A stretch of DNA of 64,000 nt. Origin: Anastrepha obliqua (taxonomy: Eukaryota > Arthropoda > Insecta > Diptera > Tephritidae). Where the stretch lies: positions 77,006,001 through 77,070,000 of the forward strand of contig NC_072895.1 in the NCBI RefSeq assembly GCF_027943255.1, in the 5' to 3' direction. The notes below the pieces were generated by a model, which did no database searches, had not been told where the DNA came from, and saw only the letters and a program-made list of their open reading frames with translations. Positions 44,883 through 54,728 of this stretch are shown one piece after another (the stretch's first letter is position 1; every line of letters begins with the position of its first letter). A program made the translations under genes and the position numbers.

Positions 44883-45152
44883 CCCCAAGACTGCATTTTT
44901 TGTTGTTTTCATAAGTTATGCAACTATTTTTTGACATTTTTTTAAATAGAGTAAACATCTTTTTAGTTGTTGTTTTTGTAATGTGTGTGTTTATTTAATA
45001 ACCGTTGACGCCTAATAGTCGTAGACAAGTACAGTAATGGAATGTGTGTATACATTTTTTGTTTGTTTTTTTATTTGTTGTTGGAATTCTCGATCAAAGC
45101 TAAAATTTAAAATTTTTTTTCACTATGCAAAGATATTCTTGACAAACTGTAT

Positions 45153-45188
45153 GTACATTCATACCCTAGTGTACATTCATACCCTAGT
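45153..45188. repeat. Two tandem copies of an 18-bp unit at the LINE 5' junction
   Basis: GTACATTCATACCCTAGT occurs twice in a row. A similar CATGCCCTAGTACAT lies just beyond the CAA tail of the LINE (50382-50396), so part of this unit is the likely target-site duplication of the LINE. The extra tandem copy is unexplained. Confidence 0.7.
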
Positions 45189-45608
45189 CTCCATCGTGGT
45201 TGGTCTCCTTGCCGTGGGGATGGGGCTTAAATGAAGGCTAAACTCCTTTTTAGGAATTTAACCTGTCATGAACTAAGAGGGAAGCTCTGTATGGGGATTG
45301 GTCGAACACCCTTACACGAGACTGCGTGTGCGATGCTCGTCCAACCACCTATACGGAGAGTACCGCACCAACACATTCCCAAGTCAAGGTGTACTTGGAA
45401 TCGTGCCGAGGACTGAATGGTGCAGGGAATTAAAACATGTGCATCGCGAACGGAGTTTCCCTCTCGAATACCTGGCCGCCTTCGAGAGTAACTGTGGCCT
45501 TACCGCGGTAAGGGGCGCTGCCGCGGGGGACCCCATTACTTCCCCTAAATACTCGTGGGTTGTGGAGCTTGACGTAGTCAGGCGAAGCAACCGTAAGAAC
45601 CAGATGAT

Positions 45609-46658
45609 ATGAACACACCAAAAAATAACGAACAAAACAAAAAATTTGTGCCGCGATGCGACACAATACCATCCTCCGAGGAGGATACCCTGCTGGCCTC
45701 TAGTCAAGATACGGCTGAGTCAGCAAAGAGTAAGGGAAGTACCAGCCATAGCACACCCTTACTAAGCAAGCAACAACAACAACAAAAAGATCTACCACAA
45801 ACCTCGAAAAAGGTGGCGGACGGCACTCAGAGAGAGAGTCAGGCCGGTAGAAAACACAAATCCGAGGGTGCCCTCATGAAGTCTCGCTACACGAAGGCGA
45901 GGTTCATTCTAAGCAAGATTGCCAAAAATGAACTCGCTGGAGCGACTGACGAGCGCGACGCGGCCGACAAACTAAAATACCAGCAGGTGGTTAAGGAGTA
46001 CGAAGACTTCTTATCCAACAAACCCAAGGAGGACAACAAAAAGAAAAGCGATGCGATGAAAAGGAACAGGTCACAGGACGTGATCGACCAGGCACCGAAG
46101 AGACCTAAGGTGTCTAACAGCATCGAAGAAACAAAACAACGACCGTTCAGTGAGGTGGTTAAGGATAACCTCCTATATGCACTGATCGACGAGACCACAA
46201 ACAGCGGCAAAGTGGTCCTGCAGAAGTGGGGGCAAGTGGAGGCCAAACTGTCCAAGCTCGTGTTAGACAAGCACGTGGTTGGAGCACAGGGCGGAAACCT
46301 CCCTTCCTTCGATTCTGCAGGAGTACTTCGCGGCTGTAGAGTTATCAAGTGCGACGACGACTGGTCAAGGGTTGTCCTAGAAAGGTGTGTTGCTGAGATC
46401 AGCAGCACACTGGAAGGCTTAAAACTTAAGCTCATTCCGGCCAAGGACATCCCCTGCCCCCCTCGTGCTCGCATTTGGCTGCCGGTGATGGACTTGAGCG
46501 GTGCAGAAGTGCTGAGTCTAAGAAAGGCCAAACTAAAAATTTTCAAAGCAGACAGCAATGAAAATGAGGAAGACCCAGATGAGGCAGACAACAATATACA
46601 GCTAGAAAGACTAGAAAAGCTCGACCTAGCTGAAGACAACAACAAATCCGATGCCTAG
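45609..46658 (+). CDS. LINE ORF1 protein
   Basis: 349 codons. ORF1 proteins of this group bind the element RNA and accompany reverse transcription in the nucleus. The first 170 residues are polar and low in complexity (a KQQQQQK run near residue 57, many lysines). Residues about 180-315 form a compact region (PFSEVVKDNLLYALIDE, RGCRVIKCDDDWSRVVLERC, PPRARIWLPVMDLS) resembling the DUF4780-type domain that I associate with LOA ORF1. There is no zinc knuckle. An acidic tail rich in E, D and N follows. The stop TAG lies within the start of ORF2 (ATGCCTAG). The antisense open frame 45887-46645 mirrors this one and is not a gene. Confidence 0.75.
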   Translation: MNTPKNNEQNKKFVPRCDTIPSSEEDTLLASSQDTAESAKSKGSTSHSTPLLSKQQQQQKDLPQTSKKVADGTQRESQAGRKHKSEGALMKSRYTKARFILSKIAKNELAGATDERDAADKLKYQQVVKEYEDFLSNKPKEDNKKKSDAMKRNRSQDVIDQAPKRPKVSNSIEETKQRPFSEVVKDNLLYALIDETTNSGKVVLQKWGQVEAKLSKLVLDKHVVGAQGGNLPSFDSAGVLRGCRVIKCDDDWSRVVLERCVAEISSTLEGLKLKLIPAKDIPCPPRARIWLPVMDLSGAEVLSLRKAKLKIFKADSNENEEDPDEADNNIQLERLEKLDLAEDNNKSDA

Positions 46659-49600
46659 AGCCATACAGGTGAATCTGCAGCACTCGAAATGTGCTACAGA
46701 GAACTTGGATGTCTTCCTCAGGGAAGGGGACATCGACATCGGTTTCATACAGGAGCCCTGGGTCAGAGACAACGAGATTAAGGGATTCCAAGACAACAAG
46801 AGCATCAACATATTCTACAACAAAGCAGACGGTAAGCCACGGTCATGCATAATCACTAAAAAACACTTAAAAGCTTTTCTGTGTTCTAATTTTAGCACTC
46901 CCGATTTTACGGTGGTGAAAGTGGAGCTACAGAAATCGGCAATATACCTGGCATCGGTGTATATGCCACATGAGAAACCGGCGCCGCCAGACGAAGTGGC
47001 TCGTTTCCTGTCAACACTGAACAGCACGGACAAACTACTGATGGGCTGCGACGCAAACGCAAGAAACGAGCTTTGGGGCAGTTCAGAGACGAATGAAAGA
47101 GGTGAGTCACTTTTCGAATTCCTATTAAACACCAACCTAGACATATGTAATGTAGGGACCACCCCAACCTTCACTTTTCCAAGCTCGGCAAATTTTCCAG
47201 GCTGGGAAGAGGTCTTAGACATTACCCTATGCACAAATAATAATTCACCAATAGTCACAAATTGGAGGGTATCCGACAAGAGATCCTTTTCAGACCGCAA
47301 CTGGATCCTCTTCGATATTAATCTTAAGCTTGAGAAACCCCTCCCATATAGAAATCCCAGAAGAACAAACTGGCATACATTCCGTAGAGTGACCCAGTCT
47401 AAACTTCAAAACTTAAATAGAACCATAACGTCAAGGGAAGACCTAGATGAGAAAGTAAGATCTTTCGAAACTTCCCTGACGAAAGGACTTGAAGCCTCAT
47501 GTCCCGCCACATATGGCAAAACAACCTATCCTACCTGGTGGAATGAAGATCTAAGTAAACTCAGGAAAATGACAAGAGAAATCTTCAATATCTGCTACAA
47601 ACACAAATACTTCAAACCTTACAAAGACTGCCTTAGGGAATACAAGAAAGCAATCAAAGAGGCTCGGACAGAGGCTTGGAGAGATTTTTGTAGTTCCATA
47701 GAATCGACCAAAGATACGGCCAGACTAGGCAAGCTTCTATCCAAGGAACACTCCTGCCCTTCCTTCTTGAAGAAAGACAACGGAGAATGGACAAAATCAT
47801 CAGCCGACACACTAGAACATCTGGTAAATACACACTTCCCAGGCAACACAGAATATATTGAGAACAATACTGACAGTGTTCAAACACCCAAACTATCACC
47901 CAATTTAATCAACCACATCGTATCCCAAGACAGAATACTATGGGCGATAAAAAACTTTGAACCATATAAGGCAGCCGGTCCAGATGGGATATTCCCAGCC
48001 ATGCTGTGGAACACTCGAGAAACGACGATTCCTTGGCTGGAGATCTTTTTCAGGAAAAGCCTTATGCTAGGGCACATACCAAAGAGCTGGAGGAGGGTAA
48101 AAGTGATATTTATCCCTAAAGCTGGTAGACGCGGTCATGATACAGCGAAAGATTTCAGACCCATCAGCCTATCCTCCTTCATCCTCAAAACTCTCGAGCG
48201 ACTGTTGGATGTATATCTCAGGGAAAAGATTACAGACTCAACGATTTCACCATCTCAACATGCCTATCTCAAAGGAAAATCCACAGAGACAGCTCTTCAC
48301 GAGGTTGTAAGTGCGATTGAGAGGAGCATAGAATACAAGCAATACTCACTAGTCGCTTTTCTCGACATAGAGGGGGCCTTCAACAATGTCACCACAAGAT
48401 CCATAATTGAGGCTCTTAACATGTTAGGCATAGACACAGGTCTCAACGAATGGATAGAGAACATGCTCAAAACTAGAATAATCATCGGTGAGGTAGGCAG
48501 CAGCACGATAAAACGCTCTGTCAACAGGGGAATCCCTCAGGGAGGAGTCTTATCCCCTCTACTGTGGTTACTAGTCGCCAACAACATCCTCACCAAATTT
48601 AACCAAAAGGGAATTAAAGTGGTGGCGTACGCGGACGACATAGTGCTTATGGTTTCAGGAATGTTTCCAACCACAATCAGTGAGATTATGGAAGGAGCTC
48701 TGGTTTTACTCAGCAATTGGGCCACGGACTGTGGTTTAAGCGTAAACCCGAGAAAAACTGAACTGATGCTATTCACCAAGAAAACCAAGGTGCCAAACTT
48801 TAATCTCCCAAAACTAAACGGCGTCAGCCTCACGCTAACCAAACAGGCCAAATACCTAGGGGTTATCCTGGACCCCAAACTCAGCTGGAAGTCCAACGTA
48901 GAATACAGGGTAAAGAAAGCGAACATAGCACTTTACACATGTAAGAGAATGTTGGGAAAAAAATGGGGTCTCCAACCAAAATTATCCAACTGGTCCTACA
49001 CAGCCATTGTAAGGCCAATACTAACATATGCGGCACTAGTTTGGTGGCCTGCAACAGAAAGGAAATACAACAAAACTAAGCTGAACAAGATACAAAGAAC
49101 AGCGTGTATCCTAACTACAGGAGCGCTTAGTACCAGTCCTACTGAAGCGCTCAATGTACTAACACATCTATTGCCATTAGATTTACACGTTAAAGCAATA
49201 GCTACTTGCAGCGCGGTGAGACTTAGAGACATAGGAAGCTGGACAACAAGGCCGTATGGTCACAGCAAGATCCTCCTACAGGGACCCCCGCTGCTCAAAA
49301 ACGGATCAGACTACACAGTCCCCGACCTAAACTTCAAGAAAGGCTTTACGGTACGCTTCCCACCGAGAGCCGAGTGGAGCAAAGGAGAGGTGATTGGAAG
49401 ACACGATGTCGAAATCTATACAGATGGTTCTAAGATGAACTGTGGTGTGGGAGCTGGCTTCCATTCGGAGCCACTCAACCTATCCAAATCAATTCGTCTT
49501 CCTGATTATGCCACCGTGTTCCAGGCAGAACTTTTAGCGATCAGAGAAGCATGCAAATCCCTAGAACTCTACAAGGTAGTTGGTGCAAGAGTAGCTATCT

Positions 49601-50244
49601 TCTCAGACAGTCAAGCAGCTATTAAGGCCTTAGACTCCAACTACATTTCATCCAAATTGGTCCTACAGTGTAGAGAGGAGCTGAAACTGCTCAGCCATTG
49701 GCTCGAAATTACCCTGATATGGGTTCCCGGTCATAGGAACATACAAGGCAATGAGATAGCGGATGAGCTAGCAAGAAAGGGCTCAACACTAGACATAACA
49801 GAGGCGGTGGCAGTTTCCACCCCACTGAACACACTAAAAGCATCTATTGCTTCACACTATCATGCTTTAGCCGAAAGAAGATGGAAGCAAATACCTACAT
49901 GTATTACAACAAAAAACACATGGCCGTCATATAAAATCCAAAGGACGAATGACCTGTTAGGATGCTCTCGGCCAAACATTTCACGGATCACTGCAACCCT
50001 TACAGGACATTGGAAAGTAGGGGATCATGCAGCTAGACTCAATCTACCCTTCAATCCTATCTGTAGAAGCTGTCAAGCGGAAGGGGCGAAGGAAAGTCTG
50101 TTCCACTATTTATGTGAATGTCCGGGACTAGCCAGGGCACGACTCCGATCCTTCGGTAAGCCTTTCCTACAGCAAATTGAGGAGATCTCAGTCATCGAGA
50201 TAAAGGATTTGCTCCTATTCTTGGACCTCACTAAATGGATCTGA
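46651..50244 (+). CDS. LINE ORF2: endonuclease, reverse transcriptase, RNase H
   Basis: 1197 codons without a stop. An apurinic-type endonuclease covers roughly residues 1-230, with QEPW (E35) and GCDANARNELWGS (D134, N136). The expected final SDH motif reads SDR (R216): the catalytic histidine is arginine. The reverse transcriptase includes IPKAGRRGHDTAKDFRPISL, AFLDIEGAFNNV, GIPQGGVLSP and YADD at 660-663. RNase H starts EIYTDGSKMNCGVGAG (D925) and includes FQAELLAIREAC, FSDSQAA and WVPGHRNIQGNEIADELAR. The C-terminal zinc-like motif is CRSCQAEGAKESLFHYLCEC. The start at 46651 overlaps the ORF1 stop by 8 bp, which suggests translation by termination-reinitiation. The endonuclease substitution may make target cutting defective. 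Confidence 0.88.
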   Translation: MPRAIQVNLQHSKCATENLDVFLREGDIDIGFIQEPWVRDNEIKGFQDNKSINIFYNKADGKPRSCIITKKHLKAFLCSNFSTPDFTVVKVELQKSAIYLASVYMPHEKPAPPDEVARFLSTLNSTDKLLMGCDANARNELWGSSETNERGESLFEFLLNTNLDICNVGTTPTFTFPSSANFPGWEEVLDITLCTNNNSPIVTNWRVSDKRSFSDRNWILFDINLKLEKPLPYRNPRRTNWHTFRRVTQSKLQNLNRTITSREDLDEKVRSFETSLTKGLEASCPATYGKTTYPTWWNEDLSKLRKMTREIFNICYKHKYFKPYKDCLREYKKAIKEARTEAWRDFCSSIESTKDTARLGKLLSKEHSCPSFLKKDNGEWTKSSADTLEHLVNTHFPGNTEYIENNTDSVQTPKLSPNLINHIVSQDRILWAIKNFEPYKAAGPDGIFPAMLWNTRETTIPWLEIFFRKSLMLGHIPKSWRRVKVIFIPKAGRRGHDTAKDFRPISLSSFILKTLERLLDVYLREKITDSTISPSQHAYLKGKSTETALHEVVSAIERSIEYKQYSLVAFLDIEGAFNNVTTRSIIEALNMLGIDTGLNEWIENMLKTRIIIGEVGSSTIKRSVNRGIPQGGVLSPLLWLLVANNILTKFNQKGIKVVAYADDIVLMVSGMFPTTISEIMEGALVLLSNWATDCGLSVNPRKTELMLFTKKTKVPNFNLPKLNGVSLTLTKQAKYLGVILDPKLSWKSNVEYRVKKANIALYTCKRMLGKKWGLQPKLSNWSYTAIVRPILTYAALVWWPATERKYNKTKLNKIQRTACILTTGALSTSPTEALNVLTHLLPLDLHVKAIATCSAVRLRDIGSWTTRPYGHSKILLQGPPLLKNGSDYTVPDLNFKKGFTVRFPPRAEWSKGEVIGRHDVEIYTDGSKMNCGVGAGFHSEPLNLSKSIRLPDYATVFQAELLAIREACKSLELYKVVGARVAIFSDSQAAIKALDSNYISSKLVLQCREELKLLSHWLEITLIWVPGHRNIQGNEIADELARKGSTLDITEAVAVSTPLNTLKASIASHYHALAERRWKQIPTCITTKNTWPSYKIQRTNDLLGCSRPNISRITATLTGHWKVGDHAARLNLPFNPICRSCQAEGAKESLFHYLCECPGLARARLRSFGKPFLQQIEEISVIEIKDLLLFLDLTKWI

Positions 50245-50253
50245 CTTGGAAAC

Positions 50254-50285
<32 letters not shown>

Positions 50286-50413
50286 CATTTCACGAGATAG
50301 TGGTATTAAAACGGTGCTGGTCACTAATTAGGAGCATTTCAGCTAAGAAATGTTCAACCACCTCAACAACAACAACAACAACATGCCCTAGTACATAGAG
50401 CGTGGCATCTTAG

Positions 50414-50935
50414 CCTTTTTTGTTTTTGTTTTTTTTTTTTAGTTAGGAGGTGTAAATCAAAATGTCTGAAACATCATCAACGGTGCCGTCACACCCATGG
50501 TATGTGGGGCATGCTCCCACTAACACTATAACATTCCTCCTCCTCGGCTGATTTCCACGCTGGAACCGCGTTAGCATTTCTTCAATGTGGAGCCGCGCTT
50601 ATGTCTGCTGACACAACAGGTTCCTGCGTCCAGGTTCCGCTCCTGTGGGCGTATGGAGATTTTACGCCATCGATAGTATTCGAAAGAGGTTGTGGGGAGA
50701 ATGAAACATCATCTCCACTGTCCACATGCTAGCAAAGGTACCAAAAACTTTGTAATCAACGAAAAGGCTTCATATTTATAAGGTTGTTTTGTATTTTTTT
50801 TCTTCCTTTTCTCCTAAGAACTGTCGAATTATGACTTAGCTGGATTAAGTACATTCCATAAGAAATAATCTAGCTGGTCTTGCTACCTAATTAATTTAAT
50901 ATCTTAATATTGAATACTTAGTCTATCTTTCTGCT
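50414..50935 (-). mobile_element. R1-type LINE, 3' untranslated region
   Basis: On the minus strand this follows, after removal of the 7 kb transposon, the end of the R1-type protein at 57912. It ends in an A-rich tail (plus-strand T runs at 50419-50442). It contains a GC-richer block with GCGGTTCCAGCGTGGAAATC. The assignment is by position and tail, since I do not know the sequence from elsewhere. Confidence 0.45.
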
Positions 50936-51515
50936 GGGTAAGCTTTCTCAACTGGGCCACAAAATTACCAAAGTGAATATTTTGCGATAAAATTCAGCCA
51001 GGACTGAGTTCTATGATCCAGAAGCACACTCACAAAATTTTGTTGTAAAATTCTAAATAGTTTTTTTTATTAACTATCGAAGTTTTTTGCAGCGCTTGAA
51101 TAATTATCACATTTCTCGTAAAGTAAGTATCCGATTACAACGATTTTTCAACTCCAGATTGATAAAGGATGATATTTTGCAAAAACGTTATTTTTGTTCC
51201 GAAACTTGATGTCTTGTTGTTGTAAATAATTTTTTTTAATAAACAATTAAAAATTTAACTTAATTCTGCGCCTCTCGGATGAAAATTATTTAAGGATATT
51301 AACGTAATAAACATCTGTGCATTTATGTATGGAAAAAAATGCGTGCAATTCGAAAAGGATTAATTACAATTAATTTTTTTGTGCCAGGATGCGCGCTTCG
51401 ACTTACGCGGACGCGCACGAACACACAAACGATGGCTCGCGGGCGGCTTGCGAAAAACCGTGTTTTGGACACGTCTCAACGCGAAATGCTTCCGGAAGAT
51501 CAGTTTTGCCGACAT
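50936..51515 (+). repeat. Left inverted arm of the 7 kb transposon
   Basis: Reverse complement of 57331-57911 with only scattered differences. Open frames in it (51339-51524, 51403-51693) occur in both arms and are not thought to be genes. Confidence 0.85.
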
Positions 51516-51645
51516 TGTCATTAGTTGTGTCTAGTCTCCTTCCGACTGCTGTGGTGATGTGTTTCGGTGATAATAAAAACTGTGATATTACGAGTATGTA
51601 AATCGCGTACGTTAATGTGTACAAAACTAAAAATAGACTAATATA

Positions 51646-52477
51646 ATGCCACATGCAAATCGTTGTTGTAACCCTTTCGGAAAACAAAACCATAGTCGTG
51701 TTTACACAAATCTAGTCCGAATAAGTGACCAAAATGCGAAATTTAGTGAAATAGTTGGACAATTTGTGTGCCGTTCTTGCAGGACATCTTTATACCAAGG
51801 AAAAGTTCACGTCTCCCCTATTGTATGTTCCACATACTTGTTAAAATAATACGGTAAGTGTGCTTATTATTATAAATGCATCATTTACAGGTTGGCCTAA
51901 CTTTCAAAAATGATCCTCCGAATCCCATTGAAAATTTCGCTAACGAAATTATTACTACTGAAGATAATGAACAAGAAGATCCTAATTTCACTTGTGTGGC
52001 TGTTGATAACGAAATAAAAATTGATATCACTACTTTACTAGAAAAATTTGGCGTGAGCCCGGTAAAAATTCGCCAAGTCTCTTGTCCAACAAACAAAGAA
52101 AAAGTAAAATTAGCTGCGAGCGTTGATGAGTTGAAAAAAGGGACTGACTGTAGTGCACGTCTTTCTAGAAATTTTGAAATCGGAGGATTTGACAAAAACC
52201 TTGAAGAATTGCCGGTATTGCTTAATAGTAAAAACAATCGTACAGATAAAATACATGTGCTCACTTTCATCCCAGACTCATGGACGATTAAAAAAATTCG
52301 TGAATATTTTCCTGTGTCTCGACGAATGGCCGCTGCAGCTAAAAAACTTCGGAAATCGAAAGGCATTGGATCGCAACCAGAGAGAAAAAAAGGTCGCCTA
52401 ATCGATCCAAATATAATTGAAGCTGTTCAGAATTTTTATCGGTCTGATGAAGTAAGTCGCATGACTGCATGTTTTAA
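51646..52477 (+). pseudogene. Transposase of the 7 kb element, N-terminal part
   Basis: The start at 51646 gives MPHANRCCNPFGKQNHSRVY and a second cysteine pair (FVCRSCRTSLYQ), a probable zinc-binding region. A likely intron follows (GTAAGT at 51854, TTTACAG at 51891) although a stop precedes the donor. The next piece (51891-52477) has LLEKFGVSPVKIRQ, HVLTFIPDSWTIKKIREYFP and VSRRMAAAAKK (helix-turn-helix-like), and IIEAVQNFYRSDEVSRM. At 52474 the frame runs into the piggyBac; it resumes exactly at 53843. I recognise the pattern as a multi-copy arthropod protein but not its formal family. Confidence 0.55.
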
Positions 52478-53838
52478 CCCTCGAGAACACGCGCAACATT
52501 TTGCTCAAGCAATTTTTCATTTCGCGAAATTTTTATGTTCTATGTAATTCTGGCACTTATTGTGGTGAGTACCTTCGCTAGTAGTTGTGCATCGTACTTT
52601 GACGAGCATTTCTTTCGATTAGTGCACGATCGGACGTGTAGGCAGACGGTTGATTTTTAAGAGCGGCATTTTGCTCATTGCGCGAGAAACAATGTAAGTA
52701 TTTCTTGATTTATCTTTTTTGTTGAAAACCTCGGGTTGTGAAAAGGGTTGCTGCACCAATTTTGAATAGTGGCAGAAACATTACCATGGATAATTATTTT
52801 ACTCAATACCTTTAGCAGATGAACTATACAAACAATATAGAAACGACCATTGTGGGTACAATAAGAAAAAATAAAAAGGAAATTCCTCCTCAATTTATTT
52901 CAGCAAAAGGAAGGCCGCAACCACATACAATGACTGCATTTGTCGAAAACAAGGTTCTTGTCTCTTACGTTGCAGTGAAAAAAGAGAAAAAAGTTGTACT
53001 TATGCTATCATCACTTCATGCCGATGGCCAAGCTAATGATGAAACATCTGAGAACAAACCCGAAGTAATAACCTTTTACAACCAGACGAAAGGGGGTGTA
53101 GACACTGTTGATCAAATGAAAGGCACATATTCAGTTTCCAGGATAACATGCAGGTGGCCAATGCGCCTCTTTTTCACGCTTATTGACATTACTGGCATAA
53201 ACGCAAAAATAATTTACAAATCAAATACAGGCAATTTAACCCAGAAGAGGGCGTTTCTAAAGGAAATTGCCCTGGAGCTAATAAAGCCACATATTTCTAA
53301 TCGGCTGGCCATAAACGCTTTACCTCGTGATTTAAGAAATACTATGGATCGCATTGTACTAGGAAAAGAACCTGAAAGCCAACACCTACAACCGGGCTTT
53401 TGCGTGCTTTGCCCCAGGAGTAAAAACAGACGTTCGAAAAAAGGCTGCACTTTATGTGGAAAATTACTTCGCACGGAACACGTTAAGTATATGTGCCCAT
53501 CTTGCTTCGAAAGCAACGTAAATGTCAATCTTACCGAAGACTGATTCTTGTCTCTTATTTATTTATTTTGTTACAAGGAGTTTTTTTTTATTAATATACT
53601 AAAGTATGAATGTAAAATTTTTGGTTATGTCTTGATTGAATGAATCTGTATAATTTTACTGTGTGAATTTCTTAAATAAACACATAATTGCAAAAAAAAT
53701 GTCTTGGTATTATAACTATGTTAAAAAGGAAATGTTTAAAAATCATAATCCATTAAAAAGTTACATTCTTACATGAAGTGAGCAAAATGCTCATGCGCGA
53801 GAATCCGTGCTATCTTACGAGGCGCGTGTTCTCGAGGG
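52478..53838 (+). mobile_element. piggyBac transposon, internally deleted
   Basis: 1361 bp flanked by TTAA (52474-52477, 53839-53842) with perfect 16-bp inverted ends CCCTCGAGAACACGCG. Inner motifs GCAAAATGCTCATGCGCG (right) and TTTGCTCATTGCGCGAG (left) repeat near the ends. It interrupts the transposase frame of the 7 kb element in a way that removing one TTAA and the element restores. Confidence 0.9.
52819..53544 (+). CDS. piggyBac transposase, C-terminal third
   Basis: 241 codons. GTIRKNKKEIPPQFISAKG, YNQTKGGVDTVDQMKGTYSV (the region of the last catalytic aspartate), RWPMRLFFTLIDITGINAK. It ends with a cysteine-rich domain that binds the transposon ends in piggyBac (CVLCPRSKNRRSKKGCTLC ... 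HVKYMCPSC). The normal protein has about 590 residues. The N-terminal part with at least the first catalytic aspartate is gone and the ATG at 52819 is fortuitous. If expressed, it would be an end-binding fragment. Confidence 0.75.
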   Translation: MNYTNNIETTIVGTIRKNKKEIPPQFISAKGRPQPHTMTAFVENKVLVSYVAVKKEKKVVLMLSSLHADGQANDETSENKPEVITFYNQTKGGVDTVDQMKGTYSVSRITCRWPMRLFFTLIDITGINAKIIYKSNTGNLTQKRAFLKEIALELIKPHISNRLAINALPRDLRNTMDRIVLGKEPESQHLQPGFCVLCPRSKNRRSKKGCTLCGKLLRTEHVKYMCPSCFESNVNVNLTED

Positions 53839-53842
53839 TTAA

Positions 53843-54728
53843 ACAATATAAAACAGTAAAAAATATAGGAGGTGGCCATCGTGAACAGAGAAGATTATTA
53901 TCAAATAAAATCGAAAACATCCATAAAGAATTTCAAGAGAAATTTCCAGGAATTCAAATATTACTTTCAAAATTTAAAAAATTGCGCCCCCAAAAGTGTA
54001 TTTTTGTTGGTGCAAAACACACGCACAATGTGTGTGTGTGTAAAACTCAGAAAATCCACTGCACTATCGAGATTATTTTAGCCGCATAGTATGTGAAAGT
54101 CCATGTGACGTTTGCTTCTTGCTAGAATGCCATGACTGCCTTGGTACAGAAGCTGTATCAAGAAATCTGAACTCAATTCTACAAAGTGCAAAAACAACCT
54201 ACATATGTACATACATATGTGAATTACGATCTATGGATAAGAACTGAAAGGTATTGTGCACATTTCCAAAGTTATTATTCAAATTAAAAGTACCTATGAA
54301 ATAAGTTGAAAAAAAAAAAAAATATTCCAATGAAATTCAATGCAAATTAAACAATTTAGTTTGTACCTACATGCACTTAAATATTAATTGACTTCCAAAT
54401 TTTTTGTTTACCTGTATACAGTATAAATATGATATAACATTAATGATAAATTAGTTAATCACACATTTTGTTTACAGATGTACTTTGCAAGTAAAAAACG
54501 AACCCGTTACAGAATTCGTTGAAAACCTGAGTAAAGATTTGCTTGCTGTTTTAAAACATGATTTTCTCGCGAAATCACAAGCACTTTCGTCGATATTAAA
54601 AAGAATGTGATTGAAAAAGAATACGTCGTTTGCCTTGATTTCTCCGAAAATTACGCATGTCGTGTTCAAAATTCGCAGGCAACAATACATCCTTACGTTG
54701 TGCATTACAAAGAAAACGGCGTAGAACA
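53843..54728 (+). pseudogene. Transposase of the 7 kb element, middle part
   Basis: Immediately right of the piggyBac the frame continues: EQRRLLSNKIENIHKEFQEK, FKKLRPQKCIFVGAKHTHNV and CVCKTQKIHCTIEIILAA, then a stop at 54089. In relatives this block is followed by a cysteine-rich piece, seen here as CDVCFLLECHDCLGTEA (54110). A probable intron ends at TTTACAG (54477). Then NEPVTEFVENLSKDLLAVLK, a frameshift, and EYVVCLDFSENYACRVQNSQ with ATIHPYVVHYKENG follow. The D in LDFSENY is a candidate catalytic residue. The hAT element interrupts at 54729. Confidence 0.5.

Larger units (their letters stand above)
41187..45153 (+). mobile_element. Tc1-like transposon with long inverted ends, host of a TTAA transposon
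   Basis: The left part 41187-41345 plus 43676-43790 is the reverse complement of 44880-45153, giving inverted ends of about 270 bp once the inner element is removed. The tip is CATACAGTTTGTCAAGAATA or, 4 bp inward, CAGTTTG; both are preceded by TA. Its own length would be about 1.6 kb. The rest is the Kolobok-like insertion at 41346-43671. The LINE at 45189 begins just beyond its right end. Confidence 0.8.
45189..50380 (+). mobile_element. Near-complete LOA-type LINE (non-LTR retrotransposon)
   Basis: About 5.2 kb: a 5' leader of about 420 bp, ORF1, ORF2 overlapping by 8 bp, a 3' untranslated region with a run of 28 or more A at 50254, and a terminal (CAA)5 run at 50366. Flanked by a probable target duplication around CATACCCTAGT/CATGCCCTAGT. 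Both ORFs are unbroken. RNase H and ORF1 type point to the LOA group (Bilbo, Loa, TRIM relatives); the I group is the alternative. Confidence 0.75.

Noticed and set aside
45887..46645. 252-codon open frame on the minus strand
   Set aside because: Exactly antisense to LINE ORF1, serine- and leucine-rich as expected of a mirror frame, with no motif of its own.
46815..49232. Several minus-strand open frames of 65-161 codons
   Set aside because: They lie antisense within LINE ORF2 and have no recognisable domain.
51339..51693. Open frames in the inverted arm, also at 57188-57506
   Set aside because: The same frames recur in both arms, start at unrelated positions and lack motifs; they follow from the repeat composition.
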